A DNA stretch of 64,000 nt from Hymenobacter latericoloratus (lineage in GTDB: Bacteria > Bacteroidota > Bacteroidia > Cytophagales > Hymenobacteraceae): assembly GCF_014199535.1 (NCBI RefSeq), contig NZ_JACHNV010000001.1, positions 682,001 to 746,000 on the forward strand, written 5' to 3'. Position numbers and translations under genes: made by a program. The notes beneath the pieces are model-generated. The model made no database searches. It was given only the letters and a program-made list of their open reading frames with translations, and was not told the origin of the DNA. Below, in pieces: positions 48,429-59,651 of the stretch; position 1 is the first letter of the stretch; every line of letters begins with the position of its first letter.

Positions 48429-49652
48429 ATGTCGCTGTCTCCACCAGCGGAGCCGCCAGTGCGCGCCTCCCAATCTTCCCTCGCTACCCAATCTGCTGCC
48501 CCTGCCGAAACGCTACCCTACGTTCTGCCCGATTTAGTTTGTTTTGCCCACCTGCACTGGGATTTTGTGTGGCAGCGGCCCCAGCACCTGATGTCGCGCT
48601 TTGCGCAGCAGGGGCGGGTGTTCTACGTGGAAGATGCCTTCTACCACGCCGACGATTTGATTGAGCCGCACATGGAGGTGAAGGAGCGGCAGCATGGCCT
48701 GAAAGTGCTGGTGGTGCACCTGCCAGCCCGTTTGCGCCACAACGAGGAAGCCTCCGAAGAGGCCCAGTACGAAGTGCTGCGCCAGTACTTCGCGGAGCAC
48801 AACATCGAGAAATTCATTGCCTGGTACTACACGCCCATGGCTCTGGGCAAGTCGCGTAAGTTTACGCCGGCCCTCACCATCTATGACTGCATGGATGAGC
48901 TGGCCGCCTTCAAGTTTGCGCCGCCGGCCCTGCGGGAGCGGGAGCAGGAGTTGTTCAAGAAGGCTGACTACGTATTCACGGGGGGCCATACGCTGTACGA
49001 GGCCAAAAGCCAGCAACACGCTGATGCGCACCCCTTCCCCAGCAGCATCGATAAGGACCACTTCGGACAGGCCCGCCGGGAAATGCCCGAGCCCGCCGAC
49101 CAGGCCGGCATTGCCCACCCCCGCGTGGGTTTCTTTGGGGTAGTTGATGAGCGCCTCGACATTGAGCTGCTCCGCCAGCTGGCCGATGCTCACCCCGAGT
49201 GGCAGTTCGTGATTATCGGCCCGGTAGTGAAAATCGACCCGGCTATGCTGCCCCGCCAGCAAAACATCCACTACCTGGGCGGTAAAGACTACCAGGAACT
49301 GCCCGCCTACCTGCGCGGCTGGGATGTGGCTACCCTGCTCTTCGCCGACAACGAAAGCACGAAGTTCATTTCGCCCACCAAAACGCCCGAGTACCTCGCG
49401 GCCGGCCGCCCGGTAGTGAGCACGCCCATCCGCGACGTGGTGCGCCCCTACGGCGACCTGAACCTGGTACACATAGCCGATAACGCCAAGGACTTTGGCG
49501 CGGCCATCGAAAAAGCCCTGCTTCAGCACCAGGATGCCGACTGGCGCCAGCGCACCGATGACTACCTCGCCACCATCAGCTGGGACCAAACCTGGCAGCA
49601 AATGGTGGCGCTGATGCAGAAAAAACTGACTGCTACCCCGGCTAGCCGCTGA
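48429..49652 (+). CDS. GT-B fold glycosyltransferase
   Basis: 407 residues, no membrane segment. N-terminal 30 residues are disordered; then the acceptor domain LVCFAHLHWDFVWQRPQHLMSRFAQQG, a phrase typical of glycosyltransferases that sit next to glf. The donor domain follows with RVGFFGVVDERLDIELL, WQFVIIGPVVKID, NIHYLGGKDYQELPAYLRG and KTPEYLAAGRPVVSTPI, the nucleotide-sugar binding Glu region of GT4-like enzymes. Given the glf gene 147 bases downstream, UDP-galactofuranose is a reasonable donor guess, but that is inference. Confidence 0.82.
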   Translation: MSLSPPAEPPVRASQSSLATQSAAPAETLPYVLPDLVCFAHLHWDFVWQRPQHLMSRFAQQGRVFYVEDAFYHADDLIEPHMEVKERQHGLKVLVVHLPARLRHNEEASEEAQYEVLRQYFAEHNIEKFIAWYYTPMALGKSRKFTPALTIYDCMDELAAFKFAPPALREREQELFKKADYVFTGGHTLYEAKSQQHADAHPFPSSIDKDHFGQARREMPEPADQAGIAHPRVGFFGVVDERLDIELLRQLADAHPEWQFVIIGPVVKIDPAMLPRQQNIHYLGGKDYQELPAYLRGWDVATLLFADNESTKFISPTKTPEYLAAGRPVVSTPIRDVVRPYGDLNLVHIADNAKDFGAAIEKALLQHQDADWRQRTDDYLATISWDQTWQQMVALMQKKLTATPASR

Positions 49653-49799
49653 TTTTCACATTAGCTGCCAACCAGCTGGCGCCGGCAAAGGGCCGAAAGG
49701 CCACCTGACCACCCAGCCCCCTTCTCCCGAAATTTTCGCCCTCCTGTCCAACCCTGCCTGTTCATCCCCCTCATTCTTACCTCAAAACTCCGCTTAGCT

Positions 49800-50981
49800 A
49801 TGTTCGATTATCTCATCGTCGGAGCCGGATTTGCCGGCAGTGTATTGGCCGAGCGGCTCGCTACGCGCTCCAATAAAAAAGTGCTCATTGTGGATAAGCG
49901 CTGCCACATTGCAGGCAACGCCTACGACCACTACAACGAGGAAGGCATCCTGGTCCACAAGTACGGGCCCCACATTTTCCACACCAACTCGAAAGACGTT
50001 TTCGAGTACCTCTCCAACTTCACCGATTGGCGCCCCTATGAGCACCGCGTACTGGCTTCCGTGGATGGTCAGATGGTGCCCATGCCCATCAACCTCGACA
50101 CCATCAACAAGCTGTATGGCCTCTCGCTGAATAGCTTTGAAGTAGAGCAGTTCTTCGAGTCGGTAGCCGAGCAGGTGCCGGTTATCAAAACGTCGGAAGA
50201 CGTGGTGGTAAGCAAGGTCGGCCGCGAGCTGTACGAGAAATTCTTCAAGAACTACACCCGCAAGCAGTGGGGCATGGACCCCTCGGAGCTGGATAAGTCG
50301 GTAACGAGCCGGGTTCCTACCCGCACCAACCGCGACGACCGGTACTTCACCGATACGTATCAGGCCATGCCGCTGCACGGCTACACCCGCATGTTTGAGC
50401 GCATGCTGGACCACCCCAACATCAAGGTGATGCTCAACACCGACTACCACGACATCGTGGACTTCATTCCCTTCAAGGAAATGATTTTTACGGGCCCCGT
50501 GGACGAGTACTTCGACTTCAAGTACGGCAAGCTGCCCTACCGCTCCCTGGAGTTCAAGCACGAAACGCTGAATCAGGAAAACTACCTGGCCGCGCCGGTG
50601 GTCAACTACCCCAACGACAACCTGTACACGCGCATCACGGAGTTTAAGGCCCTCACCGGCCAGAAGCACCCCAAAACCAGCATCGTGTACGAGTATCCGA
50701 AGGCCGAAGGTGACCCGTACTACCCCGTACCGCGCCTCGAAAACGCCGAGCTCTACAATAAGTATAAGAAGCTGGCCGACGAAACTCCGAACGTACACTT
50801 TGTGGGCCGCCTGGCTACCTACAAGTACTACAACATGGACCAGGTAGTAGCCCAGGCCCTGACACTGTATAAGAAGCTCACGGAAAAAACCGAAGAAGCC
50901 CAGAAGGCTGCCAAGCCCACCATCATCGGCTCGGCCTCCATTATGGAGAAACTGGTGCCCCGCGACCCGGCCAAGGAATAG
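49800..50981 (+). CDS. glf: UDP-galactopyranose mutase
   Basis: 393 residues. FAD enzyme interconverting UDP-galactopyranose and UDP-galactofuranose, the donor for Galf-containing glycans. FAD site FDYLIVGAGFAGSVLAERLA; substrate-binding WRPYEHRVLASVDGQMVPMPINLDT, NYTRKQWGMDPSELDKSVTSRVPTR with the mobile-loop Trp and Arg, and VHFVGRLATYKYYNMDQVV near the C-terminus. Complete and of normal length. Central gene of the surface-glycan cluster. Confidence 0.95.
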   Translation: MFDYLIVGAGFAGSVLAERLATRSNKKVLIVDKRCHIAGNAYDHYNEEGILVHKYGPHIFHTNSKDVFEYLSNFTDWRPYEHRVLASVDGQMVPMPINLDTINKLYGLSLNSFEVEQFFESVAEQVPVIKTSEDVVVSKVGRELYEKFFKNYTRKQWGMDPSELDKSVTSRVPTRTNRDDRYFTDTYQAMPLHGYTRMFERMLDHPNIKVMLNTDYHDIVDFIPFKEMIFTGPVDEYFDFKYGKLPYRSLEFKHETLNQENYLAAPVVNYPNDNLYTRITEFKALTGQKHPKTSIVYEYPKAEGDPYYPVPRLENAELYNKYKKLADETPNVHFVGRLATYKYYNMDQVVAQALTLYKKLTEKTEEAQKAAKPTIIGSASIMEKLVPRDPAKE

Positions 50982-51004
50982 CGCGCATCAGAATACGCGG
51001 TACC

Positions 51005-51110
51005 CAGAGTCTGTCACTCTGAGCTGGTAGCAAGAAGCCGACGGTAACGGCTGCCCTGTTCGGGGTAGCAACCCTCCGGCGCTTGCTCCCTGCTCAGGGT
51101 GACAGAGCTG
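51005..51110. repeat. Shorter inverted-repeat element related to the one at 43160
   Basis: Arms of about 30 bases (51005-51034 and 51082-51110) are inverted copies with about five mismatches, including TCTGTCACTCTGAGC against GCTCAGGGTGACAGA. Shares the TCA-NN-CTGAGC core with 43160-43348. The 47-base interior has no gene. It ends just before the GH1-like gene. Confidence 0.6.
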
Positions 51111-51174
51111 TTTTCAGATGGTAGTAACTCAACACTGCCACCCTGATGCAAGGCAGCTACTAAAGGATGGAAGT

Positions 51175-52482
51175 ATGGAAAAAGTAGAAGTATGGGGTGG
51201 GGTGGAATGCACTATCCGGCGGATTGGCAACGGCTACTCCGACCAGCTCCGGAGCAGCGGCCACCGCAGCCGCATCGAGGACCTGGACCTGTTTGCTGAG
51301 CTGGGCATTAAAAAGCTGCGCTACCCCATTCTGTGGGAACAGGTAGCCCCCGAAAGCCTGAACCACCCCGACTGGACCTGGACCGACGAACGAATGGCGC
51401 GTTTGCGGGAGCTGGGCATTGACCCCATCGTGACGCTTCTGCACCACGGCAGCGGCCCGCGTTACACCGCCCTCCACAACAAGAACTTTGTGCCCGGCCT
51501 GGCCCGGTTTGCCGGCATGGTGGCCGAGCGCTACCCCTGGATCAAGCACTACACCCCCGTCAACGAGCCCCTGACCACGGCCCGCTTCAGCGGCCTCTAC
51601 GGCATCTGGTATCCGCACGCCCTCGACGACAAAACGTTCGTGCGGATTCAGCTCAATCACATCAGGGGCGTGAAGGAAGCCATGAAGGCCATCCGGCGGG
51701 TAACGCCTGAGGCCCAGCTGGTACAGACCGAGGACCTGGGCAAAACCCACTGTACGCCCAAGCTGCAGGAGCAAGCCGAGTTCGAAAACAGCCGCCGCTG
51801 GCTCACGTTTGATCTGCTCTGTGGCCGCCTTGATCAGCACCATCCGCTGTGGTCCTATCTGCGCAGGCACGGCGCTTCCGAGGCCGAGCTGCTGGAGCTG
51901 GTGCACGACCCCCTACCCCCCGATGTGCTGGGAATCAACCACTACATCACCAGTGAGCGGTTTCTGGACGACAACCACCACTATTTCCCGGCTCATCATC
52001 TGTGCCAGAGTGAAGCGCGCGTGGAGTACGCCGATGTGGAGGCCGTGCGCGTGCGGCTGGTACAAATGGCCGGCCTGCACCGCCTGCTGCTGGAAGCCTA
52101 CGAACGGTACCACTTGCCCATTGCCGTTACCGAAGTACACCTGAACTGTACCCGCGAAGAGCAAATGCGGTGGATAAAATACGCCTGGGATGCCGCTAAC
52201 CAGCTAAAGCAGGAAGGGATTGATCTGCGCGCCATCACCATTTGGTCGTTGCTGGGCGCCTATGATTGGAATACACTCCTGACCCAGGACGGCGCCTCCT
52301 ATGAAAGCGGGGTGTTTGATATGCGCGGCGGCAGGCCCCGCCCCACCGCTCTTTTCAAAATGGTAAAGGCGCTGGCTACTGAAGGCCAATATCACCACCC
52401 GGTACTCCGTAACAAAGGCTGGTGGGAGCGAGACGACCGTTTCCTCTACCATCATCATTGTCCTACTTCCCAGACCACCTGA
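51175..52482 (+). CDS. Glycoside hydrolase family 1-like protein
   Basis: 435 residues from the ATG at 51175 (MEKVEVWGGVECTIRRIGNG), preceded by AAAGGATGG. The ATG at 51118 abuts the repeat and adds 19 non-conserved residues. GH1-type TIM barrel: VEVWGGVECT start, KKLRYPILWEQVAPE, the acid/base motif YTPVNEP with Glu 131, GINHYITSERF, and the nucleophile motif LPIAVTEVHLN with Glu 320, then IWSLLGAYDWNTL. Both catalytic glutamates are present. In relatives I remember, a GH1-like part is fused to an RmlD-like reductase; here the second half is the next gene, 3 bases after the stop. Substrate unknown; a role in building rather than degrading a glycan is possible. Confidence 0.82.
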   Translation: MEKVEVWGGVECTIRRIGNGYSDQLRSSGHRSRIEDLDLFAELGIKKLRYPILWEQVAPESLNHPDWTWTDERMARLRELGIDPIVTLLHHGSGPRYTALHNKNFVPGLARFAGMVAERYPWIKHYTPVNEPLTTARFSGLYGIWYPHALDDKTFVRIQLNHIRGVKEAMKAIRRVTPEAQLVQTEDLGKTHCTPKLQEQAEFENSRRWLTFDLLCGRLDQHHPLWSYLRRHGASEAELLELVHDPLPPDVLGINHYITSERFLDDNHHYFPAHHLCQSEARVEYADVEAVRVRLVQMAGLHRLLLEAYERYHLPIAVTEVHLNCTREEQMRWIKYAWDAANQLKQEGIDLRAITIWSLLGAYDWNTLLTQDGASYESGVFDMRGGRPRPTALFKMVKALATEGQYHHPVLRNKGWWERDDRFLYHHHCPTSQTT

Positions 52483-52485
52483 GCT

Positions 52486-53415
52486 ATGCAAATTCTTGAC
52501 TTTAGTGACATGTCCACCGCCCAGCCCCCGGTGCAGCCCCTGCTGATAGCCGGCGCCAAGGGTACCCTGGGCCGGGCCTTCCAGCGCATCTGTGCCATTC
52601 GTGGCATCGATGCTGTTGCATTAAGCCGCCACGAGTTGGATATTACCGATCCGCTTTCCGTGGAAAAAGCTCTGAGCCGCTACTCGCCCTGGGCCGTGGT
52701 AAATGCTGCTGGCTACGTGCGCGTAGATGAGGCCGAAACCCATTTCAAGCAGTGCTACCACGAGAATAGCGTGGGCCCCGCCATTCTGGCCGCCGCCTGC
52801 GCCTACCGCGACGTTCACTTCCTGACGTTTTCCTCCGACCTGGTTTTCGACGGTAGCAAGTCGGCCGCTTACGTAGAAAATGATACCCCCTGCCCGCTGA
52901 ACGTGTACGGGAACAGCAAGCGCCTGGCCGAGCGCGACGTGCTGCGGCACATGCCCCAGGCCCTGGTAGTGCGCACCAGCGCATTTTTCAGCCATTGGGA
53001 CGAATACAACTTCGTGTACGCGGCCTTGCACGCCGGCTACCACAAGCAAGCATTTGAGGCCCCCGACAACGTCCTGATTTCTCCTACCTACGTGCCGGAC
53101 CTGGTGAATGTGTCCCTGGACTTGCTCCTTGATGAGGAGCGGGGCGTGTGGCACCTGGCCAACCAGGGGGCCTACACCTGGGCCGACCTGGCCCGCCTGG
53201 CCGCCGATATGGCCCGCCTGGACACTTCCTTCGTGGTGCCCCGCTCCATGCAGGCGTTCGGGTTGCCCGCCGCTCGCCCGGCCTATAGTGTGTTGGGCAG
53301 TCGCCAAGGTAATTTATTGCCTACGGTTGAGGAGCGCCTGCAGCAGTGTGTATCGGAGGTGATGACCCTCATGAAGGCTTCGCCCGAAGAAGAACCAATG
53401 GCTGTGGCGTCGTAG
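52486..53415 (+). CDS. RmlD-like NAD(P)-dependent sugar-nucleotide reductase
   Basis: 309 residues from the ATG at 52486; ATG at 52510 (MSTAQPPVQ) is an alternative. Extended SDR of the dTDP-4-dehydrorhamnose reductase type: cofactor loop LIAGAKGTLGRAF, LSRHELDITDPLSVEKAL, VNAAGYVRVDEAE, FSSDLVFDG and the catalytic Tyr and Lys in NVYGNSKRLAE. The TGAGCTATG junction with the GH1-like gene suggests translational coupling. No rmlA, rmlB or rmlC lies nearby, so true dTDP-rhamnose synthesis is not supported by context. Confidence 0.85.
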   Translation: MQILDFSDMSTAQPPVQPLLIAGAKGTLGRAFQRICAIRGIDAVALSRHELDITDPLSVEKALSRYSPWAVVNAAGYVRVDEAETHFKQCYHENSVGPAILAAACAYRDVHFLTFSSDLVFDGSKSAAYVENDTPCPLNVYGNSKRLAERDVLRHMPQALVVRTSAFFSHWDEYNFVYAALHAGYHKQAFEAPDNVLISPTYVPDLVNVSLDLLLDEERGVWHLANQGAYTWADLARLAADMARLDTSFVVPRSMQAFGLPAARPAYSVLGSRQGNLLPTVEERLQQCVSEVMTLMKASPEEEPMAVAS

Positions 53416-53467
53416 GCAGCAGCGCCGCCGTACTAGTCTCGCCGCACCTTTTGATCTTTCCTTTCGT

Positions 53468-53510
53468 GAAAACCCCGCGCCCCCCCCCCGGCAGCGGGGT
53501 TTCCTCGTTT
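53468..53510 (+). terminator. Terminator of the glycan cluster, with poly-C loop
   Basis: AAACCCCGC (53470-53478) pairs with GCGGGGTTT (53494-53502). The 15-base loop contains ten consecutive C (53480-53489). TTT-C-CTCGTTTT follows. Confidence 0.7.
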
Positions 53511-53607
53511 TACAACCCGGTAAGAACGGTGGCCTTCTGGCTCCCCGGCAGTGCGGACCGGAATCTTTTGGGCAGCCGTATTTTGCGCCATATTTTTAGC
53601 TGCGCCC

Positions 53608-54663
53608 ATGCAAAACAACTTCGATGCCGTGCGCCTAGGGTTAGCCCTGACGGTAGTGCTGTGCCATCTGGCCGTGCTGTCGGAGGTGCCAGCCTTCCAA
53701 CCCTTTCTGGCAGTGCTGTCGGCTGATTTTGCGGTGAAAGGCTTCTTCGTTATCAGCGGCTGCCTGGTTACCCGCAGCTTTCTGAGCAGTGCCAGCGGCC
53801 GGGAGTACGCCGAAAAGCGGGTTAGGCGCATCTATCCGGCGTATCTGGTAACTCTGGGACTGGCCTGGCTGATAGGGTTGGTGGCTACCACGCTCCCGGT
53901 AGGGGAGTACCTGGGGCACCCGGCCACCTACCGCTACCTGGGAGCCAATGCCATTTTTCTGAATTTTCTGCAGCCTACCCTGCCGGGTGTTTTCGGGCAG
54001 CAGCCCGTGCCGGTACTCAACGGCTCCCTCTGGACCATTAAGGTAGAGCTGTGCCTGTACGCCTGCGTGCCGGTGCTAGTATGGCTGTGCCGCCGGCTGG
54101 GGCCCTATCCGGCCGTGGGGCTGGTGTATGTGGGGGCCCTGGCCTGGGGCTGGCTGCTGCCCTGCGTACCCGGCCTAAGTCCCCGGGCCGTAACCGAGCT
54201 AAGCCGGCAATTTCCTGGTATGCTGCATTTTTTCGCCCTGGGTGCCTTGTTTACCCTGCAGGAGCGCCGGCTCGGGCCGTGGCTGGGCGGGCTGACGCTG
54301 ATAGTGGGGGTAGCCTTCCTGCTGCTGCGCCACCATGCGCTACGCGAAGTACTAGAGCCGGTTTGCTACGCCAGCCTCGTGCTGTTTCTGGCTACCCGCC
54401 TGCCCGCTCAGCTTCCCGTGGGCAAGTGGGGCGACGTGTCCTATGGCGTGTATCTGGTGCATTTTCCGCTGATACAGCTGTTTGTTTACTGGGGTGTTTT
54501 CGCGTCGGCCCCCTGGCAGGGACTCAGTGGGGTGCTGCTGCTGATTTTGCTGGTAGCATTTGGGTTATGGCACCTGGTAGAAAAGCGCTGGCTCCGGCGC
54601 AGCGCACGCAGTGGGGAGCTGGAGAAAAGTAGCTGGGCTGTTGCCGGAAGCAGGAGGCCCTGA
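53608..54663 (+). CDS. Acyltransferase 3 (OafA-like) membrane protein
   Basis: 351 residues from the ATG at 53608 (MQNNFDAVRLGLALTVVLCH). About ten membrane helices; the family His is in VVLCHLAVL and the Arg-rich loop in YAEKRVRRIYPAYLV. C-terminal part GDVSYGVYLVHFPLIQLFVYW is typical. Such proteins O-acylate surface glycans or peptidoglycan in the cell membrane. Placed after the glf/GH1/RmlD set and before secA, it is a plausible decorating enzyme for that glycan, but it has its own transcription start. Confidence 0.88.
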   Translation: MQNNFDAVRLGLALTVVLCHLAVLSEVPAFQPFLAVLSADFAVKGFFVISGCLVTRSFLSSASGREYAEKRVRRIYPAYLVTLGLAWLIGLVATTLPVGEYLGHPATYRYLGANAIFLNFLQPTLPGVFGQQPVPVLNGSLWTIKVELCLYACVPVLVWLCRRLGPYPAVGLVYVGALAWGWLLPCVPGLSPRAVTELSRQFPGMLHFFALGALFTLQERRLGPWLGGLTLIVGVAFLLLRHHALREVLEPVCYASLVLFLATRLPAQLPVGKWGDVSYGVYLVHFPLIQLFVYWGVFASAPWQGLSGVLLLILLVAFGLWHLVEKRWLRRSARSGELEKSSWAVAGSRRP

Positions 54664-54764
54664 AATTGCGCCCGTTACAGCAGTGGCCGCCCGCCCGGTA
54701 AGCAGCGAAACCAGCCACATTGTCTGTTGATTACGATATGGGGCGATTTTGGCTAGAAATCCTG

Positions 54765-54772
54765 TAAATTTG
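54765..54772 (+). promoter_or_regulatory. -7 box for secA
   Basis: TAAATTTG, 36 bases before the ATG. No good -33 box at 17-22 bases upstream. Confidence 0.4.
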
Positions 54773-54808
54773 GGGAGCGCCCCGGCGTTTCAATTAAGGT
54801 AAACCAGC

Positions 54809-58210
<3,402 letters not shown>

Positions 58211-58229
58211 CGGCCAGCAGGTAAATAGC

Positions 58230-58271
58230 AAACGGGCCGCGTTTCCAGTTGGAAGCGCGGCCCGTTTGTTG
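58230..58271 (+). terminator. Terminator of secA
   Basis: AAACGGGCCGCG-T-TTCC pairs with GGAA-G-CGCGGCCCGTTT around AGTT, followed by GTTGT. Very stable stem, T-run inside the right arm. Confidence 0.85.
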
Positions 58272-58286
58272 TAGCATGCAGGTCAC

Positions 58287-58318
58287 TTCGCTCGTGCCGC
58301 TCACGTCCGTTACCTTTG
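58287..58318 (+). promoter_or_regulatory. Promoter of deoC, nearly leaderless
   Basis: TTCG (58287-58290), 20 bases, TACCTTTG (58311-58318). The -7 box ends 7 bases before the ATG, so the transcript would begin at or within a base or two of the start codon. Confidence 0.6.
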
Positions 58319-58325
58319 CCTTCTT

Positions 58326-59003
58326 ATGTCGCAAAAGCTCGCCGCCGCCATCGACCACACCCTGCTGAGGCCGGACGCCACCCCGGATCAGATAACCCAA
58401 CTCTGCCAGGAGGCAGCGGCCCACCGCTTCGCCAGCGTGTGCGTGCCGCCCTGCTACGTGCGCTTTGCGGCCGAGCAGCTCCAGAACACCGGGGTGCCCG
58501 TGTGCACGGTTATTGGGTTTCCGCTGGGGTATGCGTTGGCCAAGGTGAAGTTCTTTGAGGCCCACCAGGCCCTGGCCGACGGTGCCACCGAGCTGGATAT
58601 GGTTATCAACGTGGGGGCGCTGAAAGCAGGCCGGCTGGAAGAAGTGGAAGAGGAAATAGGGCAGTTGGCCGAGTTGTGCCACCTGCGCGGCGCCATTCTC
58701 AAAGTCATCATTGAAACCGCCTTGCTTACGGAGGACGAAATTGTAACCGCCTGCCAGCTCTGCGTAGAGGCCGGCGCCGATTTCGTGAAAACCTCCACCG
58801 GCTTTGCCAACCGGGGCGCTTCCGTGGCCGATATTATGCTCATGCGCCGCTCGTTGCCGGGCGGCGTGCGTATCAAGGCCTCGGGCGGCATCCGGACGCG
58901 CACGGCTGCCCTGGCCCTGCTGGCCGCCGGTGCCGACCGAATCGGCTCCTCCAATAGTCTGGCTTTGCTGGAAGAACCTTCTCATGAAACATCTGCTACG
59001 TAA
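58326..59003 (+). CDS. deoC: Deoxyribose-phosphate aldolase
   Basis: 225 residues. Splits deoxyribose-5-phosphate into acetaldehyde and glyceraldehyde-3-phosphate in nucleoside catabolism. Barrel with ATELDMVINVGALKAG, ILKVIIETALL with the catalytic Lys pair partner, the Schiff-base Lys in ADFVKTSTGFANRG and IKASGGIRTRTAALALLAAGADRIGSS. The last 20 bases overlap the start of the next gene. Confidence 0.95.
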   Translation: MSQKLAAAIDHTLLRPDATPDQITQLCQEAAAHRFASVCVPPCYVRFAAEQLQNTGVPVCTVIGFPLGYALAKVKFFEAHQALADGATELDMVINVGALKAGRLEEVEEEIGQLAELCHLRGAILKVIIETALLTEDEIVTACQLCVEAGADFVKTSTGFANRGASVADIMLMRRSLPGGVRIKASGGIRTRTAALALLAAGADRIGSSNSLALLEEPSHETSAT

Positions 59004-59538
59004 CGTGCTGCTGCTGTCCACTTTGTTTTCCCTGGGCGCTTGTGCCTCGTCGGGTCCGGCCGCACCGGCGGCTTCCACTGCTACCCCTGATACCACGCGG
59101 CGGACCTCTGCGGCTGCTACCCCCACCGAAGACCTGAGCCGGTACCGGCCGGTGTTTGCCGCGCCCAAAGCGCCAGCCGCTGCGCCTGCTACCCCTGCCC
59201 GTCCGGTTACCCCCACCAACCACGTCAACCCCCAGATTGAGCAGCGCCTCCGCGACCAGGCCTTCACCAACCAGAACGTGAAGTACGCCCAGGGCTACCG
59301 CATTCTGGCCTACGTAGGGCTGGAAAAAGAGCAGGCCATGGCCGTGCGCCGCGCCGTTATCAGCCGCTACCCCGAGGAAACCGACTACCTCGCCTACAAG
59401 CAGCCCATCTTCCGCCTCTGGATTGGCGACTACTTAACGCGCCTGGAAGCAGAGCAGGCCCTGATCCGGATTCGGCCCCTGGCTCCGAAAGCTGAGTTGG
59501 AATCGGCCCAGGTGATTATCAACAAAACTACTTTTTAA
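58984..59538 (+). CDS. SPOR-like domain lipoprotein
   Basis: 184 residues from the ATG at 58984, inside the end of deoC. Lipoprotein signal peptide (LLLSTLFSLGAC, Cys 20), Ala/Pro/Thr-rich linker to about 78, then a SPOR-type fold: YRILAYVGLEKEQAMAVRRAVISRYPEETDYLAYKQPIFRLWIGDYLTRLEAEQALIRI. SPOR domains bind denuded peptidoglycan glycan strands, often at division sites. Overlap with deoC suggests shared transcription without functional link. Confidence 0.8.
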   Translation: MKHLLRNVLLLSTLFSLGACASSGPAAPAASTATPDTTRRTSAAATPTEDLSRYRPVFAAPKAPAAAPATPARPVTPTNHVNPQIEQRLRDQAFTNQNVKYAQGYRILAYVGLEKEQAMAVRRAVISRYPEETDYLAYKQPIFRLWIGDYLTRLEAEQALIRIRPLAPKAELESAQVIINKTTF

Positions 59539-59651
59539 CCAAATCGGCACACGAGAATCCGGGGCCCTGAATGGTGGCGCCGGGGTTTTCAGGCGGCCGC
59601 AGCTATTTTTCTCCGCCACCACACGCGAAGCCAGAGCTTTGCGCCATTGCT

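Noticed and set aside
52486..53415. True dTDP-rhamnose pathway (rfbD/rmlD)
   Set aside because: No rmlA, rmlB or rmlC in the window; only the reductase fold and active-site motifs are supported.
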